Of a stretch of DNA of 29,336 nucleotides, positions 1 to 8,185 are shown piece after piece. Made by a program: the position numbers and the translations under genes. The notes below the pieces were generated by a model. The model ran no database searches, was not told where the DNA came from, and saw nothing but the letters and a program-made list of their open reading frames with translations. Every line of letters starts with the position of its first letter. The first letter of the stretch is position 1. Source of the DNA: an uncultured Dorea sp. GTDB lineage: Bacteria; Bacillota; Clostridia; Lachnospirales; Lachnospiraceae. Where the stretch lies: the NCBI GenBank assembly GCA_934295165.1, contig CAKRAT010000026.1, forward strand, positions 1 to 29,336. Direction: 5' to 3'.

Positions 1-299
1 AGGAACTACGCTCAAACTCGGCGTTCGCCTCAAACACGTTCGCTTCGTTCCTTTAACGGTGATTCTGACTCTCTAACTGTTTCTAACGGCATTCCACATT
101 CACAATAATCCTTATCTATTCTTTCCTTCAAGTCGTGACTGGCTGCGGATGTTAATAAATGAAATGCCCGAAAGTGTAACCCGCCGAAGGCCACTACGGT
201 ACACAATCTTGCCAAAAGTCCTGAAATTCCACTAATGACAGCTGATTACTGTAACCTTCCGCTGCCATAACCGTTACGCAATTGTTATTTAATTTGTAA
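1..299. other. Non-coding, repeat-like stretch with no convincing gene
   Basis: No convincing gene is visible. A 61-codon minus-strand reading frame (30-215) exists, but it has no recognisable domain, and its last codons lie in a repeat-like segment. Positions 1-52 begin with AGGAAC and end with GTTCCT, a short terminal inversion. The minus-strand text in this segment (TGAGGCGAACGCCGAGTTT) closely resembles plus-strand text at about 412-431 in the centre of the adjacent inverted repeat. I infer a degraded or dispersed intergenic repeat. The reading frame could be a gene remnant, but nothing in it supports a function. Confidence 0.45.
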
Positions 300-547
300 G
301 GCATATGATACACACGGAATAAAGCTTGGAAAGGCGTTCCAGTGAATGTGAAAGAGGCGTTGGTAATTCTTAAGGGGCAATATTCTGCGTTGGTTTTTCA
401 AAATTTGACTGTCTGAAGCGTATGCCGAGTTTCAAATTTTGAAAACCTGTTTTTAGCAGAATTTTGCCCCTTTAGAATTGACCTGCCGATGGAACCTGAA
501 CAGGAACGCCTTTCCAAGCTTTATTTCGGTTCGGGTATCCACCGCCT
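300..547. repeat. Large imperfect inverted repeat (hairpin/MITE-like) downstream of nadE
   Basis: Two arms of roughly 120 bases face each other around a centre near 422. Positions 319-340 are the exact reverse complement of 504-525 (22 of 22). An inner block at 374-388 pairs with 456-470 in the same register (GGGGCAA-ATTCTGC core, one mismatch). A third block pairs 395-408 with 432-445 after a 4-base shift. The regions between blocks have diverged. The right arm ends about 19 bases before the nadE stop codon, so the nadE transcript would carry the hairpin in its 3' end. No transposase is present. A non-autonomous miniature element, or a large structured 3' end, are the two readings. Confidence 0.8.
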
Positions 548-565
548 TCCTGAATTAAATCCCGA

Positions 566-2491
566 TTACATCCCTGCCGGCTTTGCCTTCTCCAGGTCTC
601 TCAGCCATACTTCCGCGCATGCATCACTCGGCATTCTCCAGTCGCCTCTTGGCGAGAGTGCTACGGTTCCGACCTTCGGGCCGTCCGGCAGACAGGAGCG
701 CTTGAACTGCTGGATGAAGAATCTTCTGCAGAATGTATATAACCATTTGTAAATTGTTGCATCATCGTATTCCCCGTCAAATGCATATCTTGCGATACGG
801 TAAATCTTACTTGGTTCATAGCTGAATCTCAACAGGTAATATAAGAAGAAATCATGCAGCTCATAAGGTCCGACCAGATCTTCTGTCTTCTGCGCGATCT
901 CACCGTCTTTCGGCGGCAGGAGTTCCGGACTTACCGGTGTATCCAGTACATCATACAGAACGTCTTTTAATTCCTGGTCTTCACAGGTATCTGCATAGTA
1001 ATGAACCAGATGACGAACCAGTGTCTTTGGTACCGATGCATTGACACCATACATGGACATATGGTCTCCATTGTAAGTCGCCCATCCAAGTGCAAGCTCA
1101 GACATATCTCCTGTTCCGATTACGATTCCACTTGTCTGATTGGCAACATCCATCAGCACCTGCGTTCTCTCTCTTGCCTGGGAATTTTCATAGGTTACAC
1201 TGTGATCTTCCGGATCATGTCCGATATCTTTGAAATGCTGTTCTACTGCTGCCCCAACCGGGATCTCACGCAGTGTTGCCCCAAGTTTCAGAGACATCTT
1301 ACATGCATTCTGGTAGGTTCTGTCCGTTGTTCCGAAACAAGGCATTGTCACCGCTACAATTCCGCTGCGGTCCATGCCAAGTGCATCGAATGCTTTCGCA
1401 GATACCAGAAGTGCCAGTGTAGAATCCAGTCCGCCGGAGATTCCAACAACCGCACTCTTAGCATGTGCATGCGCCAGACGTTTCTTCAGTCCCATTGCCT
1501 GAATCGTCAGGATTTCTTCACAGCGTAAATTTCTCTCTGCCATCACACTTGGGACAAATGGTCTGGAAGCAAATTTTCTGGTAAGTTCTGTCTCTTCCAT
1601 GTGGAGTTCAAACGGAACACGGATCAGCGTTCTTTCTTTTTCTGTCTGGAATGTTGTGTTCTTACGCCGTTCGCTTAACAGACGTTTCACATCCAGTTCT
1701 GTATAGATCACTTCATTCGTAAAACGGTCACTCGACGCGAGTGTTGTTCCATTCTCTGCAATAATATTATGACCTCCGAATACCAGATCCGTCGTAGATT
1801 CTCCCTCTCCGGCATTCGCATAAATATATCCGCAGATCAGTCTTGCCGACTGTCCTTCGATCAGACTTTCACGATAAGATGCTTTACCGATCGTCTCGTC
1901 ACTTGCGGAACAGTTCACGATCACCGTCGCTCCTTCTCTTGCCGCCAGCGTACTTGGAGGAATCGGAGACCATACATCTTCACAGATCTCTGCGGAAATC
2001 ACCAGTTCTTCCATCTCTTCTGCCACAAATAAAAGCTGTGGTCCGAACGGAATCTGCTTTCCATCCAGTGTGATCCATCTTGCCTTATCCGGTCCCGGAC
2101 GGAACTGGCGCATTTCATAAAATTCCCCATAATTCGGAAGAAATGTCTTCGTTGTAAGTCCCAGAATCTTACCGTGATTTAAAGCTGCCGCAACATTATA
2201 AAGTTCTCCGTCTATGGCAAGCGGAACACCGATAAATACAATGGCATCCTTCTCTTTTGTATATTCTGCGATCTCAAACAGCGCTTCTTTTGATTCCTTT
2301 AATAAAATGTCCTGCAGAAAGAGATCACTGCAGGTATATCCCGTCACACATAATTCCGGAAATACGATAACTTTTGCTCCTTTTACAACGGTCTCATCGA
2401 TCATCTTACAGATATTCTGTTTATTATAGGCAACATCCGCCACACGGATATCCGGAGTGACTGCTGCCACTTTTACAAACCCGTCTCTCAT
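566..2491 (-). CDS. nadE: Glutamine-dependent NAD+ synthetase
   Basis: Catalyses the last step of NAD synthesis, the ATP-dependent amidation of nicotinic acid adenine dinucleotide, with ammonia drawn from glutamine. The 641-residue length fits the two-domain glutamine-using form. The N-terminal nitrilase-fold glutaminase has the Glu-Lys-Cys triad at E46 (VFPE), K115 (KTFLPNYGEFYE) and C170 (EICEDVW). The C-terminal synthetase domain has the PP-loop SGGLDST at 352-358. The start is preceded by AAGGAG at good spacing. It lies 11 bases downstream of hslO and is probably the last gene of a methyltransferase-hslO-nadE operon. No simple T-tailed terminator follows; instead a long inverted repeat (300-547) lies just past the stop. 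The assignment is secure from motifs and length. Confidence 0.97.
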   Translation of the reverse strand: MRDGFVKVAAVTPDIRVADVAYNKQNICKMIDETVVKGAKVIVFPELCVTGYTCSDLFLQDILLKESKEALFEIAEYTKEKDAIVFIGVPLAIDGELYNVAAALNHGKILGLTTKTFLPNYGEFYEMRQFRPGPDKARWITLDGKQIPFGPQLLFVAEEMEELVISAEICEDVWSPIPPSTLAAREGATVIVNCSASDETIGKASYRESLIEGQSARLICGYIYANAGEGESTTDLVFGGHNIIAENGTTLASSDRFTNEVIYTELDVKRLLSERRKNTTFQTEKERTLIRVPFELHMEETELTRKFASRPFVPSVMAERNLRCEEILTIQAMGLKKRLAHAHAKSAVVGISGGLDSTLALLVSAKAFDALGMDRSGIVAVTMPCFGTTDRTYQNACKMSLKLGATLREIPVGAAVEQHFKDIGHDPEDHSVTYENSQARERTQVLMDVANQTSGIVIGTGDMSELALGWATYNGDHMSMYGVNASVPKTLVRHLVHYYADTCEDQELKDVLYDVLDTPVSPELLPPKDGEIAQKTEDLVGPYELHDFFLYYLLRFSYEPSKIYRIARYAFDGEYDDATIYKWLYTFCRRFFIQQFKRSCLPDGPKVGTVALSPRGDWRMPSDACAEVWLRDLEKAKPAGM

Positions 2492-2502
2492 GACTTTTCT
2501 CC

Positions 2503-3381
2503 TTATCGTTTACAGCGTTTTAAGATATCTTTCAGTTCTTCTACCGTATATTTATATGCCGTATTACAGAAATGGCATTTTACTTCTATATCCTGACACT
2601 CATCGATCATATCCTGGATTTCTTTCTTACCGACACTGATCACGGCCTTTTCCACTCTTTCTTTTGAACAGTTGCAGTAAAATTTTGTAGGCATCGTGTC
2701 TGTAATTTCAAGTCCGAGATTTCCAAGCAGGATTTCCAGAATCTGCTCCGGTGTCTCTCCTTTTTTCAGATGATCGGTCACAGATGTGATATTCTTCAAG
2801 TTCTCTTCGATCTGACTGATCGTCTCTTCCTTGGCAAACGGCATCATCTGGATAATGAAACCGCCGGCGCATGCTACCGTATTATCCTTATCCATCAGTA
2901 CTCCGAGTCCTACCGAAGATGGTACCTGCTCTGAATTGGCAAAATAGTATGTCAGGTCTTCCGCAATCTCACTGGATACCAGGATTGTCTGACCTGAATA
3001 CGGCTCTTTCAGTCCCATGTCTTTAATGACCTGAAGCAGGCCGATTCCTACAGCTCCGCCTACATCCAGCTTTCCGTTCTTCGGAGGCAGCATAACATCC
3101 GAATTATTCACATATCCTTTTACATCTCCCTTGCTGTCTGCCGTAACCGTGATCCCGCCAAGCGGTCCGTCTCCTCTTACCTGAAGTGTCAGCATATCTG
3201 TTTCATTCTTCATCATGCTTCCCATCATAGCTCCTGCAGTCAGAAGTCTTCCAAGTGCTGCGGTTGCTACCGGGCTTGTATTATGATGTTCTCTGGCTGC
3301 CTCCACAAGTTCTTTCGTTGTTGCAGCAAAGGCTCTTACCTGCCCGTCTGCTGCGGTTGCTCTTACAATATAATCGTTCAT
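2503..3381 (-). CDS. hslO: Hsp33 redox-regulated chaperone
   Basis: Cytosolic holdase activated by oxidation. In this family four cysteines bind zinc when reduced and form disulfides under oxidative stress, which exposes the client-binding surface. The 292-residue protein has the typical N-terminal body (for example ALGRLLTAGAMMG near 42-54 and the GPLGGI turn at 72-77) and the full C-terminal redox switch: C236-x-C238 and C269-x-x-C272. The start has GAAAGGA upstream. It sits between the methyltransferase gene (51-base gap) and nadE (11-base gap) on the same strand, so co-transcription is likely. Pairing a redox chaperone with NAD synthesis is suggestive, but a functional link is only inferred from gene order. 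Confidence 0.97.
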   Translation of the reverse strand: MNDYIVRATAADGQVRAFAATTKELVEAAREHHNTSPVATAALGRLLTAGAMMGSMMKNETDMLTLQVRGDGPLGGITVTADSKGDVKGYVNNSDVMLPPKNGKLDVGGAVGIGLLQVIKDMGLKEPYSGQTILVSSEIAEDLTYYFANSEQVPSSVGLGVLMDKDNTVACAGGFIIQMMPFAKEETISQIEENLKNITSVTDHLKKGETPEQILEILLGNLGLEITDTMPTKFYCNCSKERVEKAVISVGKKEIQDMIDECQDIEVKCHFCNTAYKYTVEELKDILKRCKR

Positions 3382-3432
3382 ATATATTCCTTTCTCTATT
3401 CCATTTCTTTATTTCATTTTTTATTCCATTTT

Positions 3433-4191
3433 TTATTTTCCATATTCTCTTGCGATCACGGTAATCCGTTCGCTCGTATGCAACGGTGCCTTTTTGGTAT
3501 ATGCATCATAAGCTGCAACAAATTTTAATCCCGCTTTCTCAAGCAGCCCTCTGATCTCTCTGAGTGTATATGCTTTCTGGAAATGACTCTCCTGATATTT
3601 TCTGTACAGGGATTCCTCTTCATCCTCCCTTACGAATAATGTCAGTTCATATTCATTGATCATTGTCGTATGATTGTAATAATTTTCCCAGATAAAGCTG
3701 CATTCATCCCTGTCCTCTGCGATCACCTGATTGCCAAGGATCTCTCTGTATTTATATTCTGTATTAAAATCAAAAATAAAGACTCCCTGCGGATCCAGAT
3801 AATTATTGACCAGACGGAATACTTCCTGTAATTCATTCTTATCTGTCACGTAATTCACGCAGTCACAGACACTGACAATTGCCCGCACCGTTCCGTACAG
3901 TTCGAACTCCTGCATATTCTGCAGCAGATACAGGATATCATGCCCGCTCTCAATACGCTTCTCCATCGCAATCTCCAGCATGTCTTCGGAATTATCCACT
4001 CCGATCATGTCATACCCTTTTTCTGCCAGAAGTTCTGTCATGCTTCCGGTTCCACATCCCAGTTCCAGAACCAGTCCGTCTTCCACTCCATATTCTTTTA
4101 ATCTATCTTCCAGATAATCTGCCCATTCCTCATATGGCACATTATCCATGAATGTATCATAGACCTCGGCAAAACTCGTATATGCCTCCAT
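3433..4191 (-). CDS. Class I SAM-dependent methyltransferase
   Basis: 252-residue Rossmann-fold methyltransferase with unknown substrate. Motif I is VLELGCGTGS at residues 41-50, followed by the acidic ribose-binding position in GVDNSEDM (D66). The C-terminal half has the mixed beta structure common to small-molecule or uncharacterised methyltransferases. A longer reading frame reaches 4284, but the start at 4191 is chosen because AAGGAGGAAGAG directly precedes this ATG, and a promoter (-10 at 4231-4236) lies inside the longer version. It is first in the apparent operon with hslO and nadE, and is divergent from the tetR-family gene. The closest general label is a YodH/ubiE-like or 'methyltransferase domain 25' protein. 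I cannot name the substrate. Confidence 0.88.
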   Translation of the reverse strand: MEAYTSFAEVYDTFMDNVPYEEWADYLEDRLKEYGVEDGLVLELGCGTGSMTELLAEKGYDMIGVDNSEDMLEIAMEKRIESGHDILYLLQNMQEFELYGTVRAIVSVCDCVNYVTDKNELQEVFRLVNNYLDPQGVFIFDFNTEYKYREILGNQVIAEDRDECSFIWENYYNHTTMINEYELTLFVREDEEESLYRKYQESHFQKAYTLREIRGLLEKAGLKFVAAYDAYTKKAPLHTSERITVIAREYGK

Positions 4192-4230
4192 CTCTTCCTC
4201 CTTATAAATCCATGCATATTTAACATTTCT

Positions 4231-4259
4231 ATTATATCTGCTATCTTCCAAAAAGGCAA
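4231..4259 (-). promoter_or_regulatory. Promoter of the methyltransferase-hslO-nadE operon
   Basis: On the minus strand the -35 TTGCCT (4254-4259) and -10 TATAAT (4231-4236) are separated by 17 bases. The -10 lies 40 bases from the chosen ATG at 4191. It faces away from the tetR promoter, so the two transcripts diverge without overlapping. Confidence 0.7.
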
Positions 4260-4291
4260 CGAGGAAAATATGACCATCAGTCAATTTGTTT

Positions 4292-4320
4292 TTGACTTCT
4301 TCCCTACGATTTGTTATACT
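4292..4320 (+). promoter_or_regulatory. Promoter of the tetR-family gene
   Basis: -35 TTGACT (4292-4297) and -10 TATACT (4315-4320) with a 17-base spacer, about 100 bases upstream of the ATG at 4424. The match to the housekeeping sigma factor consensus is strong. Confidence 0.75.
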
Positions 4321-4325
4321 TATCT

Positions 4326-4347
4326 TATTGAATATATTATTTCAATA
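4326..4347. promoter_or_regulatory. Candidate TetR-family operator
   Basis: TATTGAA, 8 bases, TTCAATA: a perfect 7-base-arm inverted repeat starting 6 bases after the tetR -10 hexamer, where a bound dimer would block initiation. TetR-family regulators commonly bind such palindromes upstream of their own genes. Binding is inferred from position and symmetry only. Confidence 0.5.
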
Positions 4348-4423
4348 TCTTGTTCAAATGAATTTTATATAATGATTTTAGAACTGCAAATGTTAGAATT
4401 ACAAAAAGGAAGTCTGATTACTC

Positions 4424-5026
4424 ATGGGAAGAGTCGAAGAAAACAAAAAGAAGAAAAAAGAAGCACTCTTTCGCACCGCATATGAATTATTTACCACAAA
4501 AGGAATTAATTCAACTGCCATTTCCGACATTGTCGAAAAGGCCGGCGTAGCGAAAGGAACTTTCTATCTATATTTTAAGGACAAATATGACATCAAGAAC
4601 AAGCTGATCGCACATAAGACCAAAGAACTGTTCGATCACGCTGCCGTTGCACTGGAAAAATCCGGCATCAGCGGTCTCGAAGATCAGCTTGTTTTTATCA
4701 TTGATGACATCATCAATATCCTGGTCAACAACAAACCATTGTTAAATTTCATTTCGAAAAACCTTGTAATGGGTGCCTTAAAGTCCGCATTCTGGACAGA
4801 GGAAGAGGCCGATAAGATTTTTTACGAAAGATATCTGGAACTGGTAGAAGCTGATGAATATGACTATGAAGATATTGACATCATGCTGTTCACGATTCTG
4901 GAACTGGCCGGTTCTACCGGATACAACTCCATTCTCTTTGAAGAACCGGTATCCATCAAAGAATACAAGCCGTTCCTGTACCGTACGGTCCGTCTGATCA
5001 TCCAGAGCCACCGTAAGGAAGCTTAA
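4424..5026 (+). CDS. TetR/AcrR-family transcriptional regulator
   Basis: 200-residue regulator. The basic N-terminus (ENKKKKKEAL) leads into a canonical TetR helix-turn-helix at about residues 12-58, with TAISDIVEKAGVAKGTFYLYF as recognition region. The remaining ~140 residues are helical and would form the ligand-binding and dimerisation domain, which gives no clue to the ligand. An AAAAGGAAG ribosome site precedes the ATG. It is the only plus-strand gene in the left 20 kb and is divergent from the methyltransferase operon. A palindrome just after its -10 suggests autoregulation. The target genes are not identified; no exporter adjoins it, so it may act on the divergent operon or elsewhere. 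Confidence 0.92.
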   Translation: MGRVEENKKKKKEALFRTAYELFTTKGINSTAISDIVEKAGVAKGTFYLYFKDKYDIKNKLIAHKTKELFDHAAVALEKSGISGLEDQLVFIIDDIINILVNNKPLLNFISKNLVMGALKSAFWTEEEADKIFYERYLELVEADEYDYEDIDIMLFTILELAGSTGYNSILFEEPVSIKEYKPFLYRTVRLIIQSHRKEA

Positions 5027-5032
5027 ATTCAC

Positions 5033-5050
5033 AGCTATCTATAGATAGCT
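5033..5050. repeat. Perfect 18-base palindrome after tetR
   Basis: AGCTATCTATAGATAGCT is self-complementary across its full length and begins 7 bases after the tetR stop codon. It has no loop and no T-tail, so it is not a standard terminator. It may be a protein-binding site or part of the transcript-end structure with the hairpin at 5060-5146. Confidence 0.6.
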
Positions 5051-5059
5051 TGGCAATAT

Positions 5060-5146
5060 AAAAACTCCGCAGTATCGCATGTCAGTTGTTTTCCCACAAA
5101 CAGGTAAAACACATTGACTATTCACATATGATACTGTGGAGTTTTT
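5060..5146. terminator. Bidirectional terminator between tetR and the alaX-like gene
   Basis: Arms 5060-5081 and 5125-5146 are inverted repeats of 22 bases with 20 matching positions. They begin with AAAAACTCC and end with GGAGTTTTT, so each strand gets an A-tract before and a T-tract after the stem. The loop is unusually long (about 43 bases). It lies between two convergent genes, as expected of a shared terminator. Confidence 0.75.
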
Positions 5147-5206
5147 GTCTTTCATATCCAGTTATTTTACAAATACTGCAGAACCTTTTCTATTTCTTAC
5201 AACCGG

Positions 5207-6361
5207 CTACTGATACTGTGCAACTACGTCCTTCACAGTTCTTTCAGTTCCTTTCATGGAACCCTGAACCATCTCCGGTTTTCCGCCGCCGCGTCCTTCG
5301 AACGCACTGTTTAATGCCTTACTGATCGGGCGCACATCTTCGCTTCTGCTTCCGATCACATACCGGTAACCGTCCGCATCCGTTCCGGCAAATACCGCAC
5401 AGATAACCGCACCCTTATCCAGCAGTTTGTTCATCATCTCTCTCGGAAGATTTCCCGATAAAGAATCGTCAAATACTGTTACGATCTTCTCCTCTACCGG
5501 AATCTCAGCCACACGGAACTCCAGAAGCTTCTGCTGCAACTCTGCGATCTGGCTCTTCATACGCGTCTGTTCGTCTTTCAGTCTGCCAACTGCTTCTGCC
5601 ACTTCATACTCTTTCGCACATAACAGTGCCGATATTTCTTTCGTCATGGCATCCTTTTTCTCATAGTCTCTCATAGCACGTCTTCCGCAGAGCATTGTAA
5701 TACGTTCGCCGCCTTTATAATTAACCATACTTACCAGCTTGATGGCTCCGATCTCACCGGTCGTCTTCACATGTGGTGCACAGCATGCACACACATCATA
5801 TCCCGGGATCTTCACGATACGGACCTGACCTTCAATCTCAATCTTACTTCGGTAATCCATATCTTTCAGCTCTTCTTTGGACGGATACAGAACCTCGATC
5901 TCCAGATCCTGATATACCGCCTCATTTGCTGCTGCCTCGATCTCTTTTAACTGCTCTTTGCTGATCGGACCGTCAAAATCCATGGTACAGTAGTCGGCTC
6001 CCAGATGAAAACCGACATTATTATAGCCAAATCTTTCATGCGCAATACCGGACACAATATGCTCACCGGTATGCTGCTGCATCTTTTCAAAGCGTTCTTC
6101 CCAGTTAATCTTACCGGACACTGCACTTCCCACTTCCAGCGGTGCAGTTGTATAATGATAGATCACATCGTCCTTTTCATGCACATCTGTAACTTTCACA
6201 TCTCCAAGAACGCCCGTATCCGCATACTGGCCGCCGCCTTCCGGGAAGAATACCGTCTGGTCCAACACCATGCGGTAACCGTCTTTTACTTCTTCACAGG
6301 AAATTACTTTTGCTGTAAATTCGGTTCTGTGACTGTCCTCATAAAATAATTTCTCTGTCAT
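5207..6361 (-). CDS. AlaX-like alanyl-tRNA editing hydrolase with DHHA1 domain
   Basis: Free-standing editing protein of 384 residues. Homologues hydrolyse Ser-tRNA(Ala) or Gly-tRNA(Ala) made in error by AlaRS. The N-terminal part resembles the second additional domain of AlaRS, with FFPEGGGQ at 38-45 and the zinc set HTGEH (H97, H101) plus C193-x3-H197 in the CACCAPH segment. A charged helical or coiled stretch (about 232-285) leads to a DHHA1 domain ending in GRGGGKPEMVQG (356-367). It starts 5 bases after argS, so the two are almost certainly co-transcribed. Extra cysteines at 191 and 194 beside the zinc cysteine are unusual and could make the zinc site redox-sensitive (inference). Confidence 0.92.
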   Translation of the reverse strand: MTEKLFYEDSHRTEFTAKVISCEEVKDGYRMVLDQTVFFPEGGGQYADTGVLGDVKVTDVHEKDDVIYHYTTAPLEVGSAVSGKINWEERFEKMQQHTGEHIVSGIAHERFGYNNVGFHLGADYCTMDFDGPISKEQLKEIEAAANEAVYQDLEIEVLYPSKEELKDMDYRSKIEIEGQVRIVKIPGYDVCACCAPHVKTTGEIGAIKLVSMVNYKGGERITMLCGRRAMRDYEKKDAMTKEISALLCAKEYEVAEAVGRLKDEQTRMKSQIAELQQKLLEFRVAEIPVEEKIVTVFDDSLSGNLPREMMNKLLDKGAVICAVFAGTDADGYRYVIGSRSEDVRPISKALNSAFEGRGGGKPEMVQGSMKGTERTVKDVVAQYQ

Positions 6362-6366
6362 CTTTC

Positions 6367-8133
6367 TTACATCCTCTCCGGTGCTTCAAATCCAAGTACA
6401 TCAATGCATGCTTCCAGTACATCCTTTGTTACTTTCAGAAGTGCAATGTAACTCTTCTGTTTTTCACTATCCTCTTCTGCCAGAATCTTTGTCTCATGGT
6501 AGAAACGGTTGAATGCATTGGCAAGATCATAAATGAATGCACAGATCTTATGTGGTGCAAGATCCTGGAATGCATTCGCCATAACATCGTTGTATTTTAC
6601 AACTTCAAGCATTAATGCTTTTTCACAATCTGCACATGCTTCCTGAACCTTCAGGTCATCCAGGCTGTTCCCCTGTGCCTGATATTTATTCAGGATAGAT
6701 TTGATACGTACAATCGTATACAGGATGTACGGACCTGTATTTCCTTCAAATGAAGTAAATCTGTCTACGTCAAATACATAATCTTTGGATGCCTGATTTG
6801 ACAGGTCTCCGTATTTAATTGCTGCCATTCCGATGAGTTTTGCTGTCTGTTTTGCTTCTTCTCCCTCGATGGAATGATTTTCAGAGATTTTCTCATACAT
6901 CTTCTCTGTAATCTCTGAGATCAGTGTCTCCAGACGCATAACTCCGCCTTCTCTTGTCTTGAACGGCTTACCATCTTTTCCATTCATGGTTCCGAAACCT
7001 AAGAATTTCAGTTCTGTTTCCGCAGGAACGATTCCTGTCTTCTTTGCAGCACGGAATACCTGTGTAAAATGCAGTTCCTGACGCTTATCTACCACATATG
7101 CAACTTTGTCCGGATGATAATCCTGTACACGCTGTACCAGTGTAGCAAGATCTGTTGTTCCATAAAGGGATGCTCCGTCTGATTTCTGGATCATGCAAGG
7201 CGGAATCTCTTTCGTATCTGTCTCTTCCTGCACATCAATGACCAGCGCACCCTGATCTTCATGTGCAAATCCTTCTTTCTTGAGTCTCTCGATCATATCC
7301 GGGATGTATGCCTGCGCGTCAGACTCCCCTTTCCAGAGATCAAAGCTTACGTTCAGATTTGCATAGTTTTTCTTGAGATCGGATACAGATACATGAATGA
7401 TGTGATTCCAGATCGCACGATATCCTTTGTGTCCATTCTGTAACAGATAGGTAGCATGTAATGCATTTTCTCTGTATGCATCATCTTCTTTTGCCTTACC
7501 GCTTGCTGTCGGATAGATTTCCTCCAGCTCGCTGATCGTAAATGGTGCCTCTTCCGGGTATTCTCCCTCAAAAGACTCATCAAAATATGGAAGTTCCGGT
7601 TTTCTTTCTTTCAATTCTGTGATGATCAGTCCCATCTGATATCCCCAGTCTCCGAGATGGATATCTCCAAGGACTTCATGTCCCATCTTTCTTGAGATGC
7701 GCTTTACACTTTCTCCGATGATTGCCGAACGAAGATGTCCTACGTGCAGTGGTTTTGCCACATTCGGTCCGCCGTAATCCAGTACGATCATCTCCGGATG
7801 CTCTGCCTTCTCAATTCCGAGGTTATCAGACTCTTCCATCTGGTTCAGATAATCTGCAACAAACGACTTTTTCAGTCTGATATTAATAAATCCTGGTTTT
7901 ACAACTTCTACTTCTTCCATGCATGCACTGTCTTTTAACAGGGCAACTACATCTTCAGCAATCATGAACGGTGCTTTCTTATAAGCTTTTGCTCCTGCCA
8001 TCGCTCCGTTACACTGGTATTCGCAGAGATCCGGACGGTTTGACAGTGTTACTTTTCCATAAGATCTGTCATATCCTGCTTTTTCGAATGCATCTGCAAG
8101 TTCTTCTGCAATATAATCAATGATTTTCTTCAC
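6367..8133 (-). CDS. argS: Arginyl-tRNA synthetase
   Basis: Charges tRNA-Arg with arginine; class I aminoacyl-tRNA synthetase, cytoplasmic. The 588-residue length is within the family range. The order seen is an N-terminal additional domain (about 1-100), the catalytic HIGH motif as HVGH at 130-133 within AKPLHVGHLRSA, and a C-terminal anticodon-binding domain ending in the typical FEAPERM. The KMSKS signature is replaced by FKTREG (391-396), as in many ArgRS enzymes. The start codon is GTG at 8131-8133, chosen because GGAGGAG lies about 7 bases upstream and the N-terminus aligns with the family. The alaX-like gene follows within 5 bases. A tRNA-Arg(CCG) gene sits 740 bases upstream. Confidence 0.97.
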   Translation of the reverse strand: MKKIIDYIAEELADAFEKAGYDRSYGKVTLSNRPDLCEYQCNGAMAGAKAYKKAPFMIAEDVVALLKDSACMEEVEVVKPGFINIRLKKSFVADYLNQMEESDNLGIEKAEHPEMIVLDYGGPNVAKPLHVGHLRSAIIGESVKRISRKMGHEVLGDIHLGDWGYQMGLIITELKERKPELPYFDESFEGEYPEEAPFTISELEEIYPTASGKAKEDDAYRENALHATYLLQNGHKGYRAIWNHIIHVSVSDLKKNYANLNVSFDLWKGESDAQAYIPDMIERLKKEGFAHEDQGALVIDVQEETDTKEIPPCMIQKSDGASLYGTTDLATLVQRVQDYHPDKVAYVVDKRQELHFTQVFRAAKKTGIVPAETELKFLGFGTMNGKDGKPFKTREGGVMRLETLISEITEKMYEKISENHSIEGEEAKQTAKLIGMAAIKYGDLSNQASKDYVFDVDRFTSFEGNTGPYILYTIVRIKSILNKYQAQGNSLDDLKVQEACADCEKALMLEVVKYNDVMANAFQDLAPHKICAFIYDLANAFNRFYHETKILAEEDSEKQKSYIALLKVTKDVLEACIDVLGFEAPERM

Positions 8134-8185
8134 TTTGTATCTCCTCCATTCATCTTATTATGATATCCGATATGTCCACAGTTTC

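Noticed and set aside
489..752. Plus-strand reading frame running from the inverted repeat into nadE
   Set aside because: It is antisense to the nadE C-terminus, has no ribosome site and no recognisable protein features.
1001..1528. 175-codon plus-strand reading frame
   Set aside because: It lies entirely opposite nadE, whose motifs prove the minus-strand frame; the composition is that of an antisense shadow.
4192..4284. Longer N-terminus for the methyltransferase
   Set aside because: The extension covers the operon promoter and lacks a ribosome site, while the start at 4191 has AAGGAGG.
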